Positions 45,515-55,142 of a stretch of 64,000 nucleotides of DNA are shown here, one piece after another. The first letter of the stretch is position 1, and every line of letters starts with the position of its first letter. The notes beneath the pieces were generated by a model. It saw only the letters and a list, made by a program, of their open reading frames with translations, was not told the DNA's origin and did no database searches. Made by a program: the position numbers and the translations under genes. The stretch is from Niabella sp. (GTDB taxonomy: Bacteria; Bacteroidota; Bacteroidia; Chitinophagales; Chitinophagaceae): contig JAGIAT010000008.1 of NCBI GenBank assembly GCA_017744715.1, positions 230,886-294,885 on the forward strand, read 5' to 3'.

Positions 45515-45573
45515 ACATCTCACTATAAAACATCTCAGTATAAAACATCTCACTATAAACATTTTACTATAAA
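45515..45573. repeat. 15-bp tandem repeat, four copies
   Basis: ACATCTCACTATAAA repeats at 45515, 45530 and 45545, with a diverged 14-base fourth copy at 45560. It is followed by ATTTAGAATTTAGCATTTG-type words up to the aroK start. Confidence 0.85.
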
Positions 45574-45666
45574 CCACTTTAACATCTCCCCCGAATACCG
45601 GATATTTGCCAGGATCGGTTTCGGAATTTAGAATTTAGCATTTGTTATTTAGAATTTACTACTGTT

Positions 45667-46173
45667 ATGCGTATATATCTGATCGGTTTTATGGGTGCGG
45701 GAAAAACACATTGGGGAAAGATCCTGAGTAAAAAACTGGAGCTGCCGTTTTATGACCTGGATGAGCTGATCGTTGCATCCGAAGGAAGGCCCATCACCCG
45801 GATATTTGAAGAAGAAGGAGAGGAGTATTTCAGGATGAAGGAAAAAGAAGTCCTGTATATGATCACCGACAGCCATCCCAACCTGCTGCTTTCCTGCGGA
45901 GGCGGGGCGCCTTGTTATTTTAATAACATCGATTATATGAACGGGCATGGAACCACGGTGTGGCTGAACACGCCTTTCGATATCCTGCTGGGAAGGTTGC
46001 GGCAGCAAAAAGCACATCGCCCGCTTTTAAAGGACCTGGACGACGAACAATTGCAGGCGTATATTGTTAAGAAAAACAACGACCGGCGGATCTATTATGA
46101 CCAGGCAAAATTAAAAGTAGACGATTGTCATATCCGGCCGGAGGAATTTGTAAAAAAGATCATCGATGCATAA
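45667..46173 (+). CDS. aroK: Shikimate kinase
   Basis: 168 residues, standard length. Walker A is GFMGAGKTHWGK, the shikimate-binding residues are in YDLDELI (Asp of the DxD) and SCGGGAP, and the lid Arg is in HRPLL. It phosphorylates shikimate in the pathway to chorismate. The stop codon overlaps the start of the next gene by 8 bases. Confidence 0.95.
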   Translation: MRIYLIGFMGAGKTHWGKILSKKLELPFYDLDELIVASEGRPITRIFEEEGEEYFRMKEKEVLYMITDSHPNLLLSCGGGAPCYFNNIDYMNGHGTTVWLNTPFDILLGRLRQQKAHRPLLKDLDDEQLQAYIVKKNNDRRIYYDQAKLKVDDCHIRPEEFVKKIIDA

Positions 46174-46552
46174 AGCTTATCTGTCTTTGGGGGCCATACT
46201 GTCAGGCCTGGGCGTAATACTGGGTGCCTTCGGAGCGCATAAATTAAAACAAATAGCCCCGGATTCGGTACCTACCTTTCAAACGGGCGTCCAGTACCAG
46301 ATGTATCATGCCATTGCATTGATCCTTGTGGCCATTCTTTTTGAAAAGTACCCCGTAAAACTGATGTCCTGGGCCGGTATCGCCTTTTTGATCGGCATCC
46401 TGCTCTTCTCCGGCTCATTGTACGTGCTGGCCGCGCTGAAAGCCACCGGTAAAGTAGGCCTGGGCGGCTTAGGAATATTGACCCCCATCGGTGGATTGTT
46501 CTTTATTGCCGGCTGGGTGTTCTTTACGCTTAGCGTGCTCAATAGCAAATAG
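46166..46552 (+). CDS. DUF423 small membrane protein
   Basis: 128 residues with four membrane helices. The signature GVILGAFGAHKLK and FQTGVQYQMYHAIALI is that of the DUF423/YgdD family. Function is unknown. It overlaps aroK by 8 bases, so it is translationally coupled to it. Confidence 0.9.
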   Translation: MHKAYLSLGAILSGLGVILGAFGAHKLKQIAPDSVPTFQTGVQYQMYHAIALILVAILFEKYPVKLMSWAGIAFLIGILLFSGSLYVLAALKATGKVGLGGLGILTPIGGLFFIAGWVFFTLSVLNSK

Positions 46553-46686
46553 TTAGAGCCGGTCCAATGGTTCAGGGTGCTGTACTGGTTTAACGTTTTG
46601 GGTTTGGTGCTGACGGCGGGATCTGGTTGCCCGGTTTTCAAATTTCATTTCCCGATTCCCGATTCTCAAATCTTTAACCAGAATAG

Positions 46687-46694
46687 TATCTTTG
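46687..46694 (+). promoter_or_regulatory. -7 promoter element abutting the ftsK start
   Basis: TATCTTTG matches TAnnTTTG exactly and ends only four bases before the ATG at 46699. Transcription would then begin at or next to the start codon, giving a leaderless or nearly leaderless mRNA. Confidence 0.6.
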
Positions 46695-46698
46695 CGCC

Positions 46699-49287
46699 AT
46701 GGCGACTAAGAGTAAACCGAAGAATAAAAAACCAATAGCGCGGAATCATAATACGACTGGAACCTGGAAAGTTGAAAAAGAAGAAAAAGTTCAGCTGAGG
46801 GAGTTGGCCAAAGACGAACGCACCTGGAAAATTGCCGGAACCACCTTTCTGCTGGTCTCCGTTTTTCTGATCATTTCTTTTATCTCCTATTTCTTTACCT
46901 GGAGGCAGGATTTTACCCAGATCTCCCGGGGAAGTGAAATCCTTTGGGATCCGGATGTAAAGGTGCTCAACCTGCTGGGAAAGCTGGGCGCATTGACCGC
47001 TCATTATTTTATTTACCGCTTGTTTGGAGTGGCGGCCATTTTGATCTGCACCTTCTTTTTTGTAGTAGGCGTAAACCTTTTATGGCGGCGGCGGGTATTT
47101 TCAGTTTGGCGCAACCTCAAATATGTAACCCTTGGCATGCTGGTGGTATCTGCCATTTTAGCCTTCCTGTTGCCCGATGAAGAATTCAGGTGGGGAGGCG
47201 GTGTAGGAAATATGATCGCCAGCTGGCTGCGCGGTTCGCTGGGTACCATTGGCGCCGGTGCGGTGCTGGGGCTGATCGTGATCGCCTATTTTATCTGGCA
47301 GTTTAATCCCGCATTCAGTTTTCCTAAAAAACTGAAACGGGTATTACCGGAGACGGATACCGTAGCTGCAACGGAAGAGGAAGAACCGCCCGTTACAGAA
47401 GAGGCGGTGCCGGAAATCAGGAAGCCGGTTGCCGGCGAAACGAAAGGAGCGAAGCTGGTGATTGATACCGAGGTGGAAAAGCCGAAACATGATATTAAAC
47501 TGATCAATAAAGAGCCGGTGGTACAGGCCAAGGAAGAAGAGGAAGGGTATGAGCGGATTACGGTGTTAAAGCCCGAAGCGCGGAAGCCAACGCCCCCGGT
47601 ACCAAAAGAAGAAGTGCCCGAGGCAGATTCCACCCCTGCACAGGAGCTGGAAATGCCGGCCGCGGCAAAAACGGTAAAACCGGTGAAGCCGCTTTCGGAT
47701 GAAGCACTGAAACTGGAGATCAATTCAGGACCAATTGCGCCAACGCCTGAAGCCGCAACGCCGGCACCGGTAGAAAAAACCAAGGCATACGAACCCGCGC
47801 TGGACCTGAAACATTATAAAAAACCATCTGCGGATCTGCTGGAATCGCACGGCAGCGAAAAAGTGGTACAGGATCCGGCAGAGCTGGAAAATAACAAAAA
47901 CCAGATCATCAAAACCCTCGCCAACTACGATATCGAGATCCAGAAGATAAGCGCCACTGTAGGGCCAACGGTAACCCTGTACGAGATTGTACCTGCCGCC
48001 GGCGTACGCATTTCAAAGATCAAAAACCTCGAAGACGATATAGCGCTGAGTTTATCGGCATTGGGCATCCGGATCATTGCGCCCATTCCCGGACGCGGAA
48101 CCATCGGTATTGAAGTGCCCAATGCGCGGAAAACAATCGTAAGCATGAAAACCCTGCTGGCCTCTGATGCATTCCGCAACAGCAGCTTCTCATTACCGAT
48201 TGCACTGGGAAAACGGATCGACAATGAAAACTTTATTGTAGACCTGGCCACGATGCCGCACCTGCTGATGGCGGGCGCTACCGGTCAGGGTAAATCCGTT
48301 GGAATCAATGCCATTCTGGTATCCCTGTTGTACAGCAAACATCCCTCACAGCTGAAGTTTGTACTGGTGGATCCTAAAAAAGTGGAGCTCAGTGTGTACA
48401 GCCAGATCGTAAATCATTTCCTGGCCCGCCTGCCCAATGAAGAGGACGCCATTATCACCGATACAAAAAAAGTGATCAATACGCTGAATGCGTTGTGTAT
48501 TGAAATGGATAACCGGTACGACCTGTTAAAGGATGCCGGTTGCCGGAACATCAAAGAATACAACGCCAAGTTTACGGCGCGTAAGCTGAACCCTGAAAAA
48601 GGACACCAGTTCCTTCCCTTTATTGTGCTGGTGGTGGATGAGTTTGCAGACCTGATCATGACGGCTGGTAAGGAAGTGGAAATGCCCATTGCGCGCCTGG
48701 CACAGCTGGCGCGGGCTATTGGCATTCACCTGATCATTGCCACACAACGTCCGTCTGTAAACATCATTACCGGTATCATTAAAGCCAACTTCCCGGCCCG
48801 TATTGCCTTTAAAGTGAGCAGTAAGATCGATAGCCGTACCATCCTGGATGCAGGTGGCGCCGATCAGCTGATTGGGAAAGGAGACATGCTGATCAGCCTG
48901 AACGGCGAGCTCTCGCGGCTGCAGTGTGCTTTTGTGGATACACCGGAGGTGGATAAAGTAGTGGATTTTATTGCCTACCAGGAAGGCTACCCGCAACCCT
49001 TCCTGTTGCCGGAATACATTGATGAAAAGGACCTGGAAACCGGCGATTTTGACCTGGACGACCGCGATTCATTGTTTGAAGATGCGGCCCGGCTCATTGT
49101 GGCCAACCAGATCGGGTCTACCTCCCTGCTGCAGCGCCGGATGAAACTGGGATACAACCGCGCCGGGCGTTTGATGGACCAGCTGGAGCAGGCGGGTATT
49201 GTAGGCCCTAACCAGGGCAGCAAGGCCCGGGAAGTACTGATTAAAACGGAATCGGAGCTGCAACAGCACCTGGATATGCTGGGTTAA
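46699..49287 (+). CDS. ftsK: FtsK/SpoIIIE DNA translocase
   Basis: 862 residues. Four membrane helices lie in about 50-215, then a Pro/Glu/Val-rich linker (about 215-370), the alpha/beta motor (about 385-760) with Walker A GATGQGKSVG and Walker B VLVVDEFADL, and a C-terminal winged-helix gamma domain (about 795-862, QIGSTSLLQRRMKLGYNRAG). The pump moves chromosome ends through the division septum and activates Xer recombination. It is followed by a LolA-like gene, a common order in Bacteroidota. Confidence 0.97.
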   Translation: MATKSKPKNKKPIARNHNTTGTWKVEKEEKVQLRELAKDERTWKIAGTTFLLVSVFLIISFISYFFTWRQDFTQISRGSEILWDPDVKVLNLLGKLGALTAHYFIYRLFGVAAILICTFFFVVGVNLLWRRRVFSVWRNLKYVTLGMLVVSAILAFLLPDEEFRWGGGVGNMIASWLRGSLGTIGAGAVLGLIVIAYFIWQFNPAFSFPKKLKRVLPETDTVAATEEEEPPVTEEAVPEIRKPVAGETKGAKLVIDTEVEKPKHDIKLINKEPVVQAKEEEEGYERITVLKPEARKPTPPVPKEEVPEADSTPAQELEMPAAAKTVKPVKPLSDEALKLEINSGPIAPTPEAATPAPVEKTKAYEPALDLKHYKKPSADLLESHGSEKVVQDPAELENNKNQIIKTLANYDIEIQKISATVGPTVTLYEIVPAAGVRISKIKNLEDDIALSLSALGIRIIAPIPGRGTIGIEVPNARKTIVSMKTLLASDAFRNSSFSLPIALGKRIDNENFIVDLATMPHLLMAGATGQGKSVGINAILVSLLYSKHPSQLKFVLVDPKKVELSVYSQIVNHFLARLPNEEDAIITDTKKVINTLNALCIEMDNRYDLLKDAGCRNIKEYNAKFTARKLNPEKGHQFLPFIVLVVDEFADLIMTAGKEVEMPIARLAQLARAIGIHLIIATQRPSVNIITGIIKANFPARIAFKVSSKIDSRTILDAGGADQLIGKGDMLISLNGELSRLQCAFVDTPEVDKVVDFIAYQEGYPQPFLLPEYIDEKDLETGDFDLDDRDSLFEDAARLIVANQIGSTSLLQRRMKLGYNRAGRLMDQLEQAGIVGPNQGSKAREVLIKTESELQQHLDMLG

Positions 49288-49378
49288 AATCTGTTAAAAA
49301 CTGTTAAGCGCCGCAACCCGGTATAAATCTTGACGTCTAAGAAATATAAAAATTATCAAAACCAATTTAAAAAAGAAT

Positions 49379-50026
49379 ATGAAGAAAGCATATGTAAGTG
49401 CCGTGTTTTTATTAATGACTGTGTGTTCGTTTGCGCAGCAGCGCGATCCGGCAGCAAAAGCGATCCTCGATGAAGCCAGTGCAAAATTCAAAACCTATAA
49501 AACGGTGGTAGCTACTTTTGGGTACCAGATCCAGAGCGCGGTAGGAAAAGTGCTGACGAAGAAAAGCGGTACGGTAAATATGAAGGGCGATAAATTCAAT
49601 ATCACTTTTGGAAGTAATAAAATCATCAGTGACGGCGCTACGGTGTGGAATTATGATCCCGGTACCAAGGAAGTAACCGTTAATAATGCCAACAAATCAG
49701 AAAGCACGATCACTCCGCAGAAATTATTTACCGATTTCTACAACAGGGATTTTATGTATACCATGTCGAAGGACAGCAAGGTAAACGGCAAGCCGGTATC
49801 CGTTATCCTGATGCAGCCTATTGACAAAAACAAACCGTTCAGCCGTTTGTACCTGGCCATCGACAAAGCCACCAAAACCGTGGTAAGTGCCACAGTGGTT
49901 GAAAAAAGCGGCAATAAGTACGTATACAGCATCGGAAGCCTGAAACCCAATGTAGCCCTTTCAGATGCCCAGTTTGCGTTTAACAAAGCCAACTACCCGG
50001 GTGTGGAAGTGGTAGACCTGCGGTAA
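49379..50026 (+). CDS. lolA: LolA-like periplasmic lipoprotein carrier
   Basis: 215 residues with a signal peptide (LMTVCSFAQQ). The LolA half-barrel is seen in KTVVATFGYQIQSAVGKVLTK (shortened: KTVVATFGYQ), GDKFNITFGSNKIISDG, VWNYDPGTKEV and FTDFYNRDF. It ferries lipoproteins from the inner to the outer membrane; a related outer-membrane-associated role is possible. It is 91 bases downstream of ftsK and ends at a strong terminator. Confidence 0.85.
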   Translation: MKKAYVSAVFLLMTVCSFAQQRDPAAKAILDEASAKFKTYKTVVATFGYQIQSAVGKVLTKKSGTVNMKGDKFNITFGSNKIISDGATVWNYDPGTKEVTVNNANKSESTITPQKLFTDFYNRDFMYTMSKDSKVNGKPVSVILMQPIDKNKPFSRLYLAIDKATKTVVSATVVEKSGNKYVYSIGSLKPNVALSDAQFAFNKANYPGVEVVDLR

Positions 50027-50052
50027 GCAAACCGGTATTAGAAAATGATAGG

Positions 50053-50078
50053 TGCCCCGGAAACGGGGCATTTTTTTT
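50053..50078 (+). terminator. Strong Rho-independent terminator
   Basis: TGCCCCG and CGGGGCA form a 7-bp stem closed by a GAAA tetraloop and are followed by eight T. It ends the ftsK-lolA transcript. Confidence 0.92.
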
Positions 50079-50100
50079 ACAATATAGTTATTAGCTGCAT

Positions 50101-51135
50101 ATGCGATTAATGATTCCCCGGGCGTTGAAAAGTGGTGATACCGTAGCAACGATTTCCCTGTCGTGGGGTGGTGCCGGCGAACTGCCGCACCGGTATGCGA
50201 AGGGAAAGGAACGGTTGGAGCATATTTTTAATCTAAAGGTTATAGAAACCCCGCATGCGCTGAAACCCGCTGCCTGGATATATAAGCATCCCGAAGAGCG
50301 CGCCCGGGATCTGATGGATGCTTTTGCCAACCCCTCTGTAAAAGCGATCATTTCCAATATCGGAGGTGAGGATAGCATCCGGATATTAAACTATGTAGAT
50401 GTGGCGGTTGTTCAAAGAAACCCCAAGATCTTCCTGGGGTTTTCAGACAGTACCATCACCCATTTTATTTGCCTGAAAGCAGGGCTTGGCTCTTTTTACG
50501 GGCCTTCGCTGTTAACGGCATTTGCAGAGAACGGGGAAATGCACCGTTACCAGATTGACGATCTCCGCCGCACGCTTTTCTCAACCGGTATCATCGGGCC
50601 CGTTGCTCCCAATAAAGACGGGTGGACATCGGAATACCTGGATTGGTTTGATACGGCGTTGCAGCACACCAGGCGCAGACTGAATCCACATCCGGGATGG
50701 CGCTTTATCAGGGGCAATACGGTGGTAAGCGGGCGGCTGATTGGGGGATGCCTGGAAGTAATGGAAATGCTTAAAGGAACAAGCTGGTGGCCCCAACCGG
50801 AGCTATGGGAAAACAGTATTTTGTTTTTTGAAACTTCCGAAGAAAAACCGCGGCCGGAATTTGTAAGGTATTGGCTGAGGAATTATGCGGCCACGGGGAT
50901 CCTTAAACAGGCCAGGGGCATCCTTATGGGCCGGCCTTACGACAATTGCTACGCGCAGGAATATGAAACGGAGTTGTTAAAGGTATTGGATGAGGAAGGG
51001 CTATATGACCTGCCGGTGATTACACAAATGGATTTCGGACATACCTGCCCGGTGTTTACCATTCCCTATGGACGGCTGGCTGAAATCAATTGCCGGAATC
51101 AAACCTTTTCTATCCTGGAGAGCGGTGTACGGTAG
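50101..51135 (+). CDS. S66-family peptidase, LD-carboxypeptidase/MccF-like
   Basis: 344 residues, cytosolic. The S66 catalytic elements are Ser in LGFSDST, Glu in LFFETSEEKP and His in DFGHTCP. GRLIGGCLEVMEML and the opening SGDTVATISLS are also typical. The longer insert before the Glu fits MccF-like members, which cut amide bonds in toxic nucleotide peptides such as microcin C, rather than LdcA proper. Its start is 22 bases after the upstream terminator. Confidence 0.85.
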   Translation: MRLMIPRALKSGDTVATISLSWGGAGELPHRYAKGKERLEHIFNLKVIETPHALKPAAWIYKHPEERARDLMDAFANPSVKAIISNIGGEDSIRILNYVDVAVVQRNPKIFLGFSDSTITHFICLKAGLGSFYGPSLLTAFAENGEMHRYQIDDLRRTLFSTGIIGPVAPNKDGWTSEYLDWFDTALQHTRRRLNPHPGWRFIRGNTVVSGRLIGGCLEVMEMLKGTSWWPQPELWENSILFFETSEEKPRPEFVRYWLRNYAATGILKQARGILMGRPYDNCYAQEYETELLKVLDEEGLYDLPVITQMDFGHTCPVFTIPYGRLAEINCRNQTFSILESGVR

Positions 51136-51156
51136 CCGGCCCGCAGCGCTTCTTTT

Positions 51157-52170
51157 TCAGCCCTGGTGAATCATGAGTTTGCAGGGGATCCGTACCGTTG
51201 AAACCGGCAGCGGCTGCGCGTCATTATTTTCAATATGCTTCAATAATAATTCAGCGGCTGCAATACCCATGTCAAATGAATTTTCATCAATGGATGCGCT
51301 GGGTTTAAGATCCAGGTACTGGATCAGCGGCAGGTTTCCAAAGCCCACAATATCCACTTTCCGCAATTGCTCCGGGTACTGTGCTTTGATGAAACGCAGG
51401 GCATCGAGGCTTACATAACTTTTGAAGGTAAAAAATGCAGTGGGCGGGTCCGGAAGCGCAAGCAGGGCTTCCATTGTTTGGTCGGTTTGCATAGCAGAGA
51501 AATCAATTTCCCGCACCAGGCTGGCATCGTAGAGAATGCCGCGTTTTTCAAGCGCCTTGCGATAGCCTTCATGCCGGAGGTGACTGGTGCCCAGGGCCTT
51601 TGGCCCCATCAGGTGTGCAATGCGGCGGTGTTGCTTTTTTACAAGGTAATCGATGGCCAGTTCCGCAGCGTGCTCATTGTCGGTAACAACGGCATCAAAG
51701 CCGGGATCATTCAACGAGCGCGAAAGGAAAACGACCGGGATACCGGTTTGCTCCAGCCGCTGGAAAAGTGCGGTCTTTTTTGTGTTTTTGGAAATAGCGA
51801 TGATCACGCCATCTACGCGGTTGCTGATCAGGTTCTGGATGATCTGCTCTTCCTTGCTGCTGTCTTCCTGCGACTGGGCCACAATCACCTGGTACTTATT
51901 GGCACCGGCAACGGCTTCCACGCCGTTAATCGCCAGTACATAAAACTGGTCCAGCAGATCGGGGATCACTAACCCAAGGGTAAAGGATTTACTTTGTTTA
52001 AAATGCCGGGCCGCTTCATTGGGAACGTAATTCCATTCGTTTGCCAGCTTTACCACCCGTTCCTTGGTCATGGTACTGATGCTGGAATTATCATTCAGCG
52101 CTTTTGAAACCGTGGAAACGGACATGTTCAGTTTTGCCGCAATATCTTTTATAGTAACGCCCTTTTTCAC
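51157..52170 (-). CDS. LacI-family transcriptional regulator
   Basis: 337 residues from a GTG start. The HTH is VTIKDIAAKLNMSVSTVS with the hinge helix ..ARHFKQSKS, followed by a periplasmic-binding-protein-like effector domain (LGLVIPDLLDQFY, VDGVIIAISKN, DAVVTDNEHAAELA, IDENSFDMGIAAAELL). It is divergent from an SDR-sulfatase pair and likely represses it; the effector would be a sugar or uronate. A candidate operator is at 52239-52254. Confidence 0.93.
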   Translation of the reverse strand: MKKGVTIKDIAAKLNMSVSTVSKALNDNSSISTMTKERVVKLANEWNYVPNEAARHFKQSKSFTLGLVIPDLLDQFYVLAINGVEAVAGANKYQVIVAQSQEDSSKEEQIIQNLISNRVDGVIIAISKNTKKTALFQRLEQTGIPVVFLSRSLNDPGFDAVVTDNEHAAELAIDYLVKKQHRRIAHLMGPKALGTSHLRHEGYRKALEKRGILYDASLVREIDFSAMQTDQTMEALLALPDPPTAFFTFKSYVSLDALRFIKAQYPEQLRKVDIVGFGNLPLIQYLDLKPSASIDENSFDMGIAAAELLLKHIENNDAQPLPVSTVRIPCKLMIHQG

Positions 52171-52238
52171 GATAAATACACTCGGTTATTTTTCAAAAGT
52201 TCTGAAAAAAAGTGTGATTTTCAAAAAAAACTCAAAAT

Positions 52239-52254
52239 ATTCAAACGTTGTAAT
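52239..52254. promoter_or_regulatory. Candidate LacI operator
   Basis: ATTCAAACGTTGTAAT is a 16-base imperfect palindrome centred on CG, the typical centre of LacI-family sites, with 12 of 16 positions symmetric. It lies between the LacI gene and the SDR gene. Confidence 0.45.
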
Positions 52255-52403
52255 AGGACCTTCCAGGGCTTTTAACATTTTTGCGCTTGAAAACAGACCG
52301 TATAAATAATATATTCGTGCTGTTGATAAAAGTTGCGTCCATTGCCATTCAAAGAAGAGCATGCGCGGTTTTTCGCTTGTCGTTTTAGATTTAAAAAAGA
52401 AAT

Positions 52404-53216
52404 ATGACTGCATTCGATCTTGCCGGTAAAGTTGTTGTAATTACAGGTGCCACCGGTATTTTGGGAAAAGCTTTTGTAACAGGGGTGGCTGCTGCCGGCG
52501 GGGCAGTGGTTATTGCCGGCCGGAACGAAAAAGTAGCAAAGGAGCGGGAAATGGAAGTAAAGGCAAATGGCGGGCGGGCACTTTCGGTAATCGCGGATGT
52601 TACAAAGGAAGCGGAGCTGGAGGCCGCGCGTGACCAGGTACTGCATGTGTTTGGAAGGATCGACGGGTTGGTAAATGCAGCCGGCGGCAATATAAAAAAT
52701 GCCATCATACAAAAAGATATGGGTCTTTTCGACCTGGACATTGCAGCGCTGCGCGCGGTGATGGATCTCAACCTGATGGGTACGGTGCTTCCAACGCAGG
52801 TTTTTGGAAAAGTGATCGCCGGAAACGGCGGCGGCAGCATTGTAAATATATCATCTATGGCTTCGCAGCGGGCCATTACCCGGGTATTGGGATACAGTCT
52901 TGCAAAAAGCGCCATTGATGCCTATACCAAATGGTTTGCCATGGAACTGGGAAACCGTTATGGCGATGCGGTGCGCATGAACGCCATCGCACCCGGGTTC
53001 TTTCTTACCGAACAAAACCGCGAATTGCTTACAACACAGGAAGGCGGAATGACGGAGCGCGGCGCGGCCGTAGTGCAGCATACACCCTTTAAACGGTTTG
53101 GAGATCCGCAGGAGCTAACGGGTGCATTGGTTTGGTTGCTGAGCGATGCCGCGCGCTTCGTAACAGGAACGGTGATCAATGTAGATGGCGGATTTTCTAT
53201 CTTTAGTGGTGTATAA
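52404..53216 (+). CDS. SDR-family oxidoreductase, uronate (mannonate) type
   Basis: 270 residues. The NAD(P)-binding motif is TGATGILGKAF, followed by NAAGG, the catalytic Ser in NISSMAS and Y-x3-K in YSLAKS, and the C-terminal VTGTVINVDGG. FKRFGDPQELTGALVWLLSD and FSIFSGV resemble SDR-type fructuronate reductase/mannonate oxidoreductases of Bacteroidota. That would convert fructuronate to mannonate in glucuronate catabolism, in keeping with the uronate-producing locus in the first half of the window. The specific substrate is inferred. Confidence 0.8.
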   Translation: MTAFDLAGKVVVITGATGILGKAFVTGVAAAGGAVVIAGRNEKVAKEREMEVKANGGRALSVIADVTKEAELEAARDQVLHVFGRIDGLVNAAGGNIKNAIIQKDMGLFDLDIAALRAVMDLNLMGTVLPTQVFGKVIAGNGGGSIVNISSMASQRAITRVLGYSLAKSAIDAYTKWFAMELGNRYGDAVRMNAIAPGFFLTEQNRELLTTQEGGMTERGAAVVQHTPFKRFGDPQELTGALVWLLSDAARFVTGTVINVDGGFSIFSGV

Positions 53217-53269
53217 GCGTGGTTGCTCCCGTGGATGGCCCACCGTTTAACCATATAAATTCCGGTGTT

Positions 53270-54802
53270 ATGCAGTGCATCCGTTCTGTCGTTTTCTATA
53301 TACTGTTGTGGTGGTGGATCCCCGTTCCGGTAACCGGGCAGCCAAAGCATGCCCCAACGTCTTACAACATCCTTTTTATAGCAGTTGACGATCTGCGGCC
53401 CGAACTGGGGGCCTACGGAAAAAGTTATATGCGCACACCGCATATGGATCAGCTGGCGCATACCGGGCGGGTATTCCTGAATCATTATGTAAACGTGCCT
53501 ACCTGTGGAGCCTCCCGCTATGCCCTGCTTACCGGCCGTTTGCCGCAAACGCCTGCCGCGCTGGCAAATGAAGCGTTTGAAACGTTTACGGCGGGTGAGC
53601 CGCGTAAGCCGCAACCGGAATCTTTTGCAGAGCTGTTTCGCCGTAACGGATATACAACGGTTGGTATCGGTAAGATCAGTCATGCGCCCGATGGAAAGGT
53701 GTATGGCTATAATGCCCCTGTGTCGGCCAGGCAGGAGCTTCCCAACAGCTGGGATGCTTTTTATTTCGATGCCGGTAAATGGGGCACCGGCTGGAATGCG
53801 TTTTTTGGTTATGCGGGCGGCGCAAACCGCCAGGGTATGAAAAACGAGGTGCTCCCTTATGAAGAAAAAGAAGTGCCGGATACGGCCTATCCCGACGGAC
53901 TGACGGCACAGCTGGCCATTGCGCAGCTATCGGCATTACAAAAACAGGGGAAGCCGTTCCTGCTTGCCGTTGGTTTTTTTAAACCCCACCTGCCGTTTAC
54001 GGCGCCCAAAAAATACTGGGACCTGTATGAAGAACAAGCATTACCGTTACCTGCTTCGCCTGATATACCGGCATTGGTGAACCGTAAGAGCCTGCATAAC
54101 AGCAATGAGTTTAACCAGTATAAAAAGGGTATCGAACACCCTTCGTTGAAAACGCCGGTATCGGACGCCTATGCGCGAAAATTGCGCCATGCCTATCTTG
54201 CAGCCGTCAGTTATATAGATGCCCAGGTGGGAAAGGTGCTGGACGCGCTGGCGCAAACGGGCCTTGATAAAAATACCATCGTGGTATTATGGGGCGATCA
54301 TGGCTGGCACCTGGGTGATGAACGGGTATGGGGCAAACATACCTTATCCGAATATTCGTTGCGCAGTCCCCTGATCATCCGTGTTCCGGGCATGCCTGCA
54401 GCGGGTTCCCCCTCCGCCAGGATCGTGCAGTCGGTAGATATTTATCCCACCCTGCTGGAGCTGGCCGGACTGGCACCGGCTGATACGCTGGATGGGCAGT
54501 CCTTATATACAGCACTGATGCGCAGGCCCGGCAGGCCGGAGCCCTCCGTTGCGTATAGTTATTTTAACCGGGGCATCAGTATCCGTACCAACCGGTACCG
54601 GCTTACAAAATATTACCGGAAGGAGATGCCGGTTATTGAATTGTATGATTATAGCACCGATCCCAATGAAACCCGCAACCAGGCGGTGCAGTACCCATCG
54701 GTTGTAAAACAGTTGCTGCCATTGATCGAAAACAAAAAAACATCCATAGAACAATACTGGAAGGATAAACAACCTGCAGCAGGCGCGGATACCCGCAGAT
54801 AG
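53270..54802 (+). CDS. S1-family sulfatase, iduronate-2-sulfatase-like
   Basis: 510 residues from ATG 53270; a GTG 51 bases upstream is rejected because the signal peptide (VVFYILLWWWIPVPVTGQ) begins at this ATG. The formylglycine motif is Cys79-Gly-Ala-Ser-Arg followed by YALLTGR, a C-x-A-S-R form. Metal ligands appear in FIAVDDLRPELG and WGDHGWHLGDE, and FFKPHLPF is typical of the iduronate-sulfatase-like subfamily (S1_7). It would remove sulfate from a uronate or hexosamine in the periplasm. It follows the SDR gene by 53 bases and ends at a repeat region. Confidence 0.9.
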   Translation: MQCIRSVVFYILLWWWIPVPVTGQPKHAPTSYNILFIAVDDLRPELGAYGKSYMRTPHMDQLAHTGRVFLNHYVNVPTCGASRYALLTGRLPQTPAALANEAFETFTAGEPRKPQPESFAELFRRNGYTTVGIGKISHAPDGKVYGYNAPVSARQELPNSWDAFYFDAGKWGTGWNAFFGYAGGANRQGMKNEVLPYEEKEVPDTAYPDGLTAQLAIAQLSALQKQGKPFLLAVGFFKPHLPFTAPKKYWDLYEEQALPLPASPDIPALVNRKSLHNSNEFNQYKKGIEHPSLKTPVSDAYARKLRHAYLAAVSYIDAQVGKVLDALAQTGLDKNTIVVLWGDHGWHLGDERVWGKHTLSEYSLRSPLIIRVPGMPAAGSPSARIVQSVDIYPTLLELAGLAPADTLDGQSLYTALMRRPGRPEPSVAYSYFNRGISIRTNRYRLTKYYRKEMPVIELYDYSTDPNETRNQAVQYPSVVKQLLPLIENKKTSIEQYWKDKQPAAGADTRR

Positions 54803-54854
54803 CCGGCCGGCGTTTGAAAAAAGTTACCGCTGTTTTATGAATCGGAAAAATGAA

Positions 54855-55127
54855 TGCCACAGAAGCACAGATGTGGGTGATCCTTCCACGTAAATCAGCG
54901 GCAAAGATCCGCGTTGATCTGCGGGGACTATAGCCGCAGAAGCACAGATGACGTGTGAGCGATCCATCTGCGTAAGCCGGAAAAAGATCTGCGTAAATCA
55001 GCGGCAAAGATCCGTATTGATCTGCGGGAACCATCGCCGCAGAAGCACAAATGACGTGTGAGCGATCCGTCCGCGTAAGCCGGAAAAAAGATCTGTGTAA
55101 ATCAGCGGCAAAGAACCGTATTGATCA
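54855..55127. repeat. 103-bp tandem repeat, about 2.6 copies
   Basis: GCCGCAGAAGCACA(G/A)ATGACG occurs at 54933 and 55036, a 103-base period, with an earlier shortened copy from 54855. Units contain ATCTGCGTAAATCAGCGG and TTGATCTGCGGG, the same theme as the 97-bp repeat at 3628-3890. It lies between convergent genes. Confidence 0.85.
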
Positions 55128-55142
55128 GCGTGCATTCTTTTC

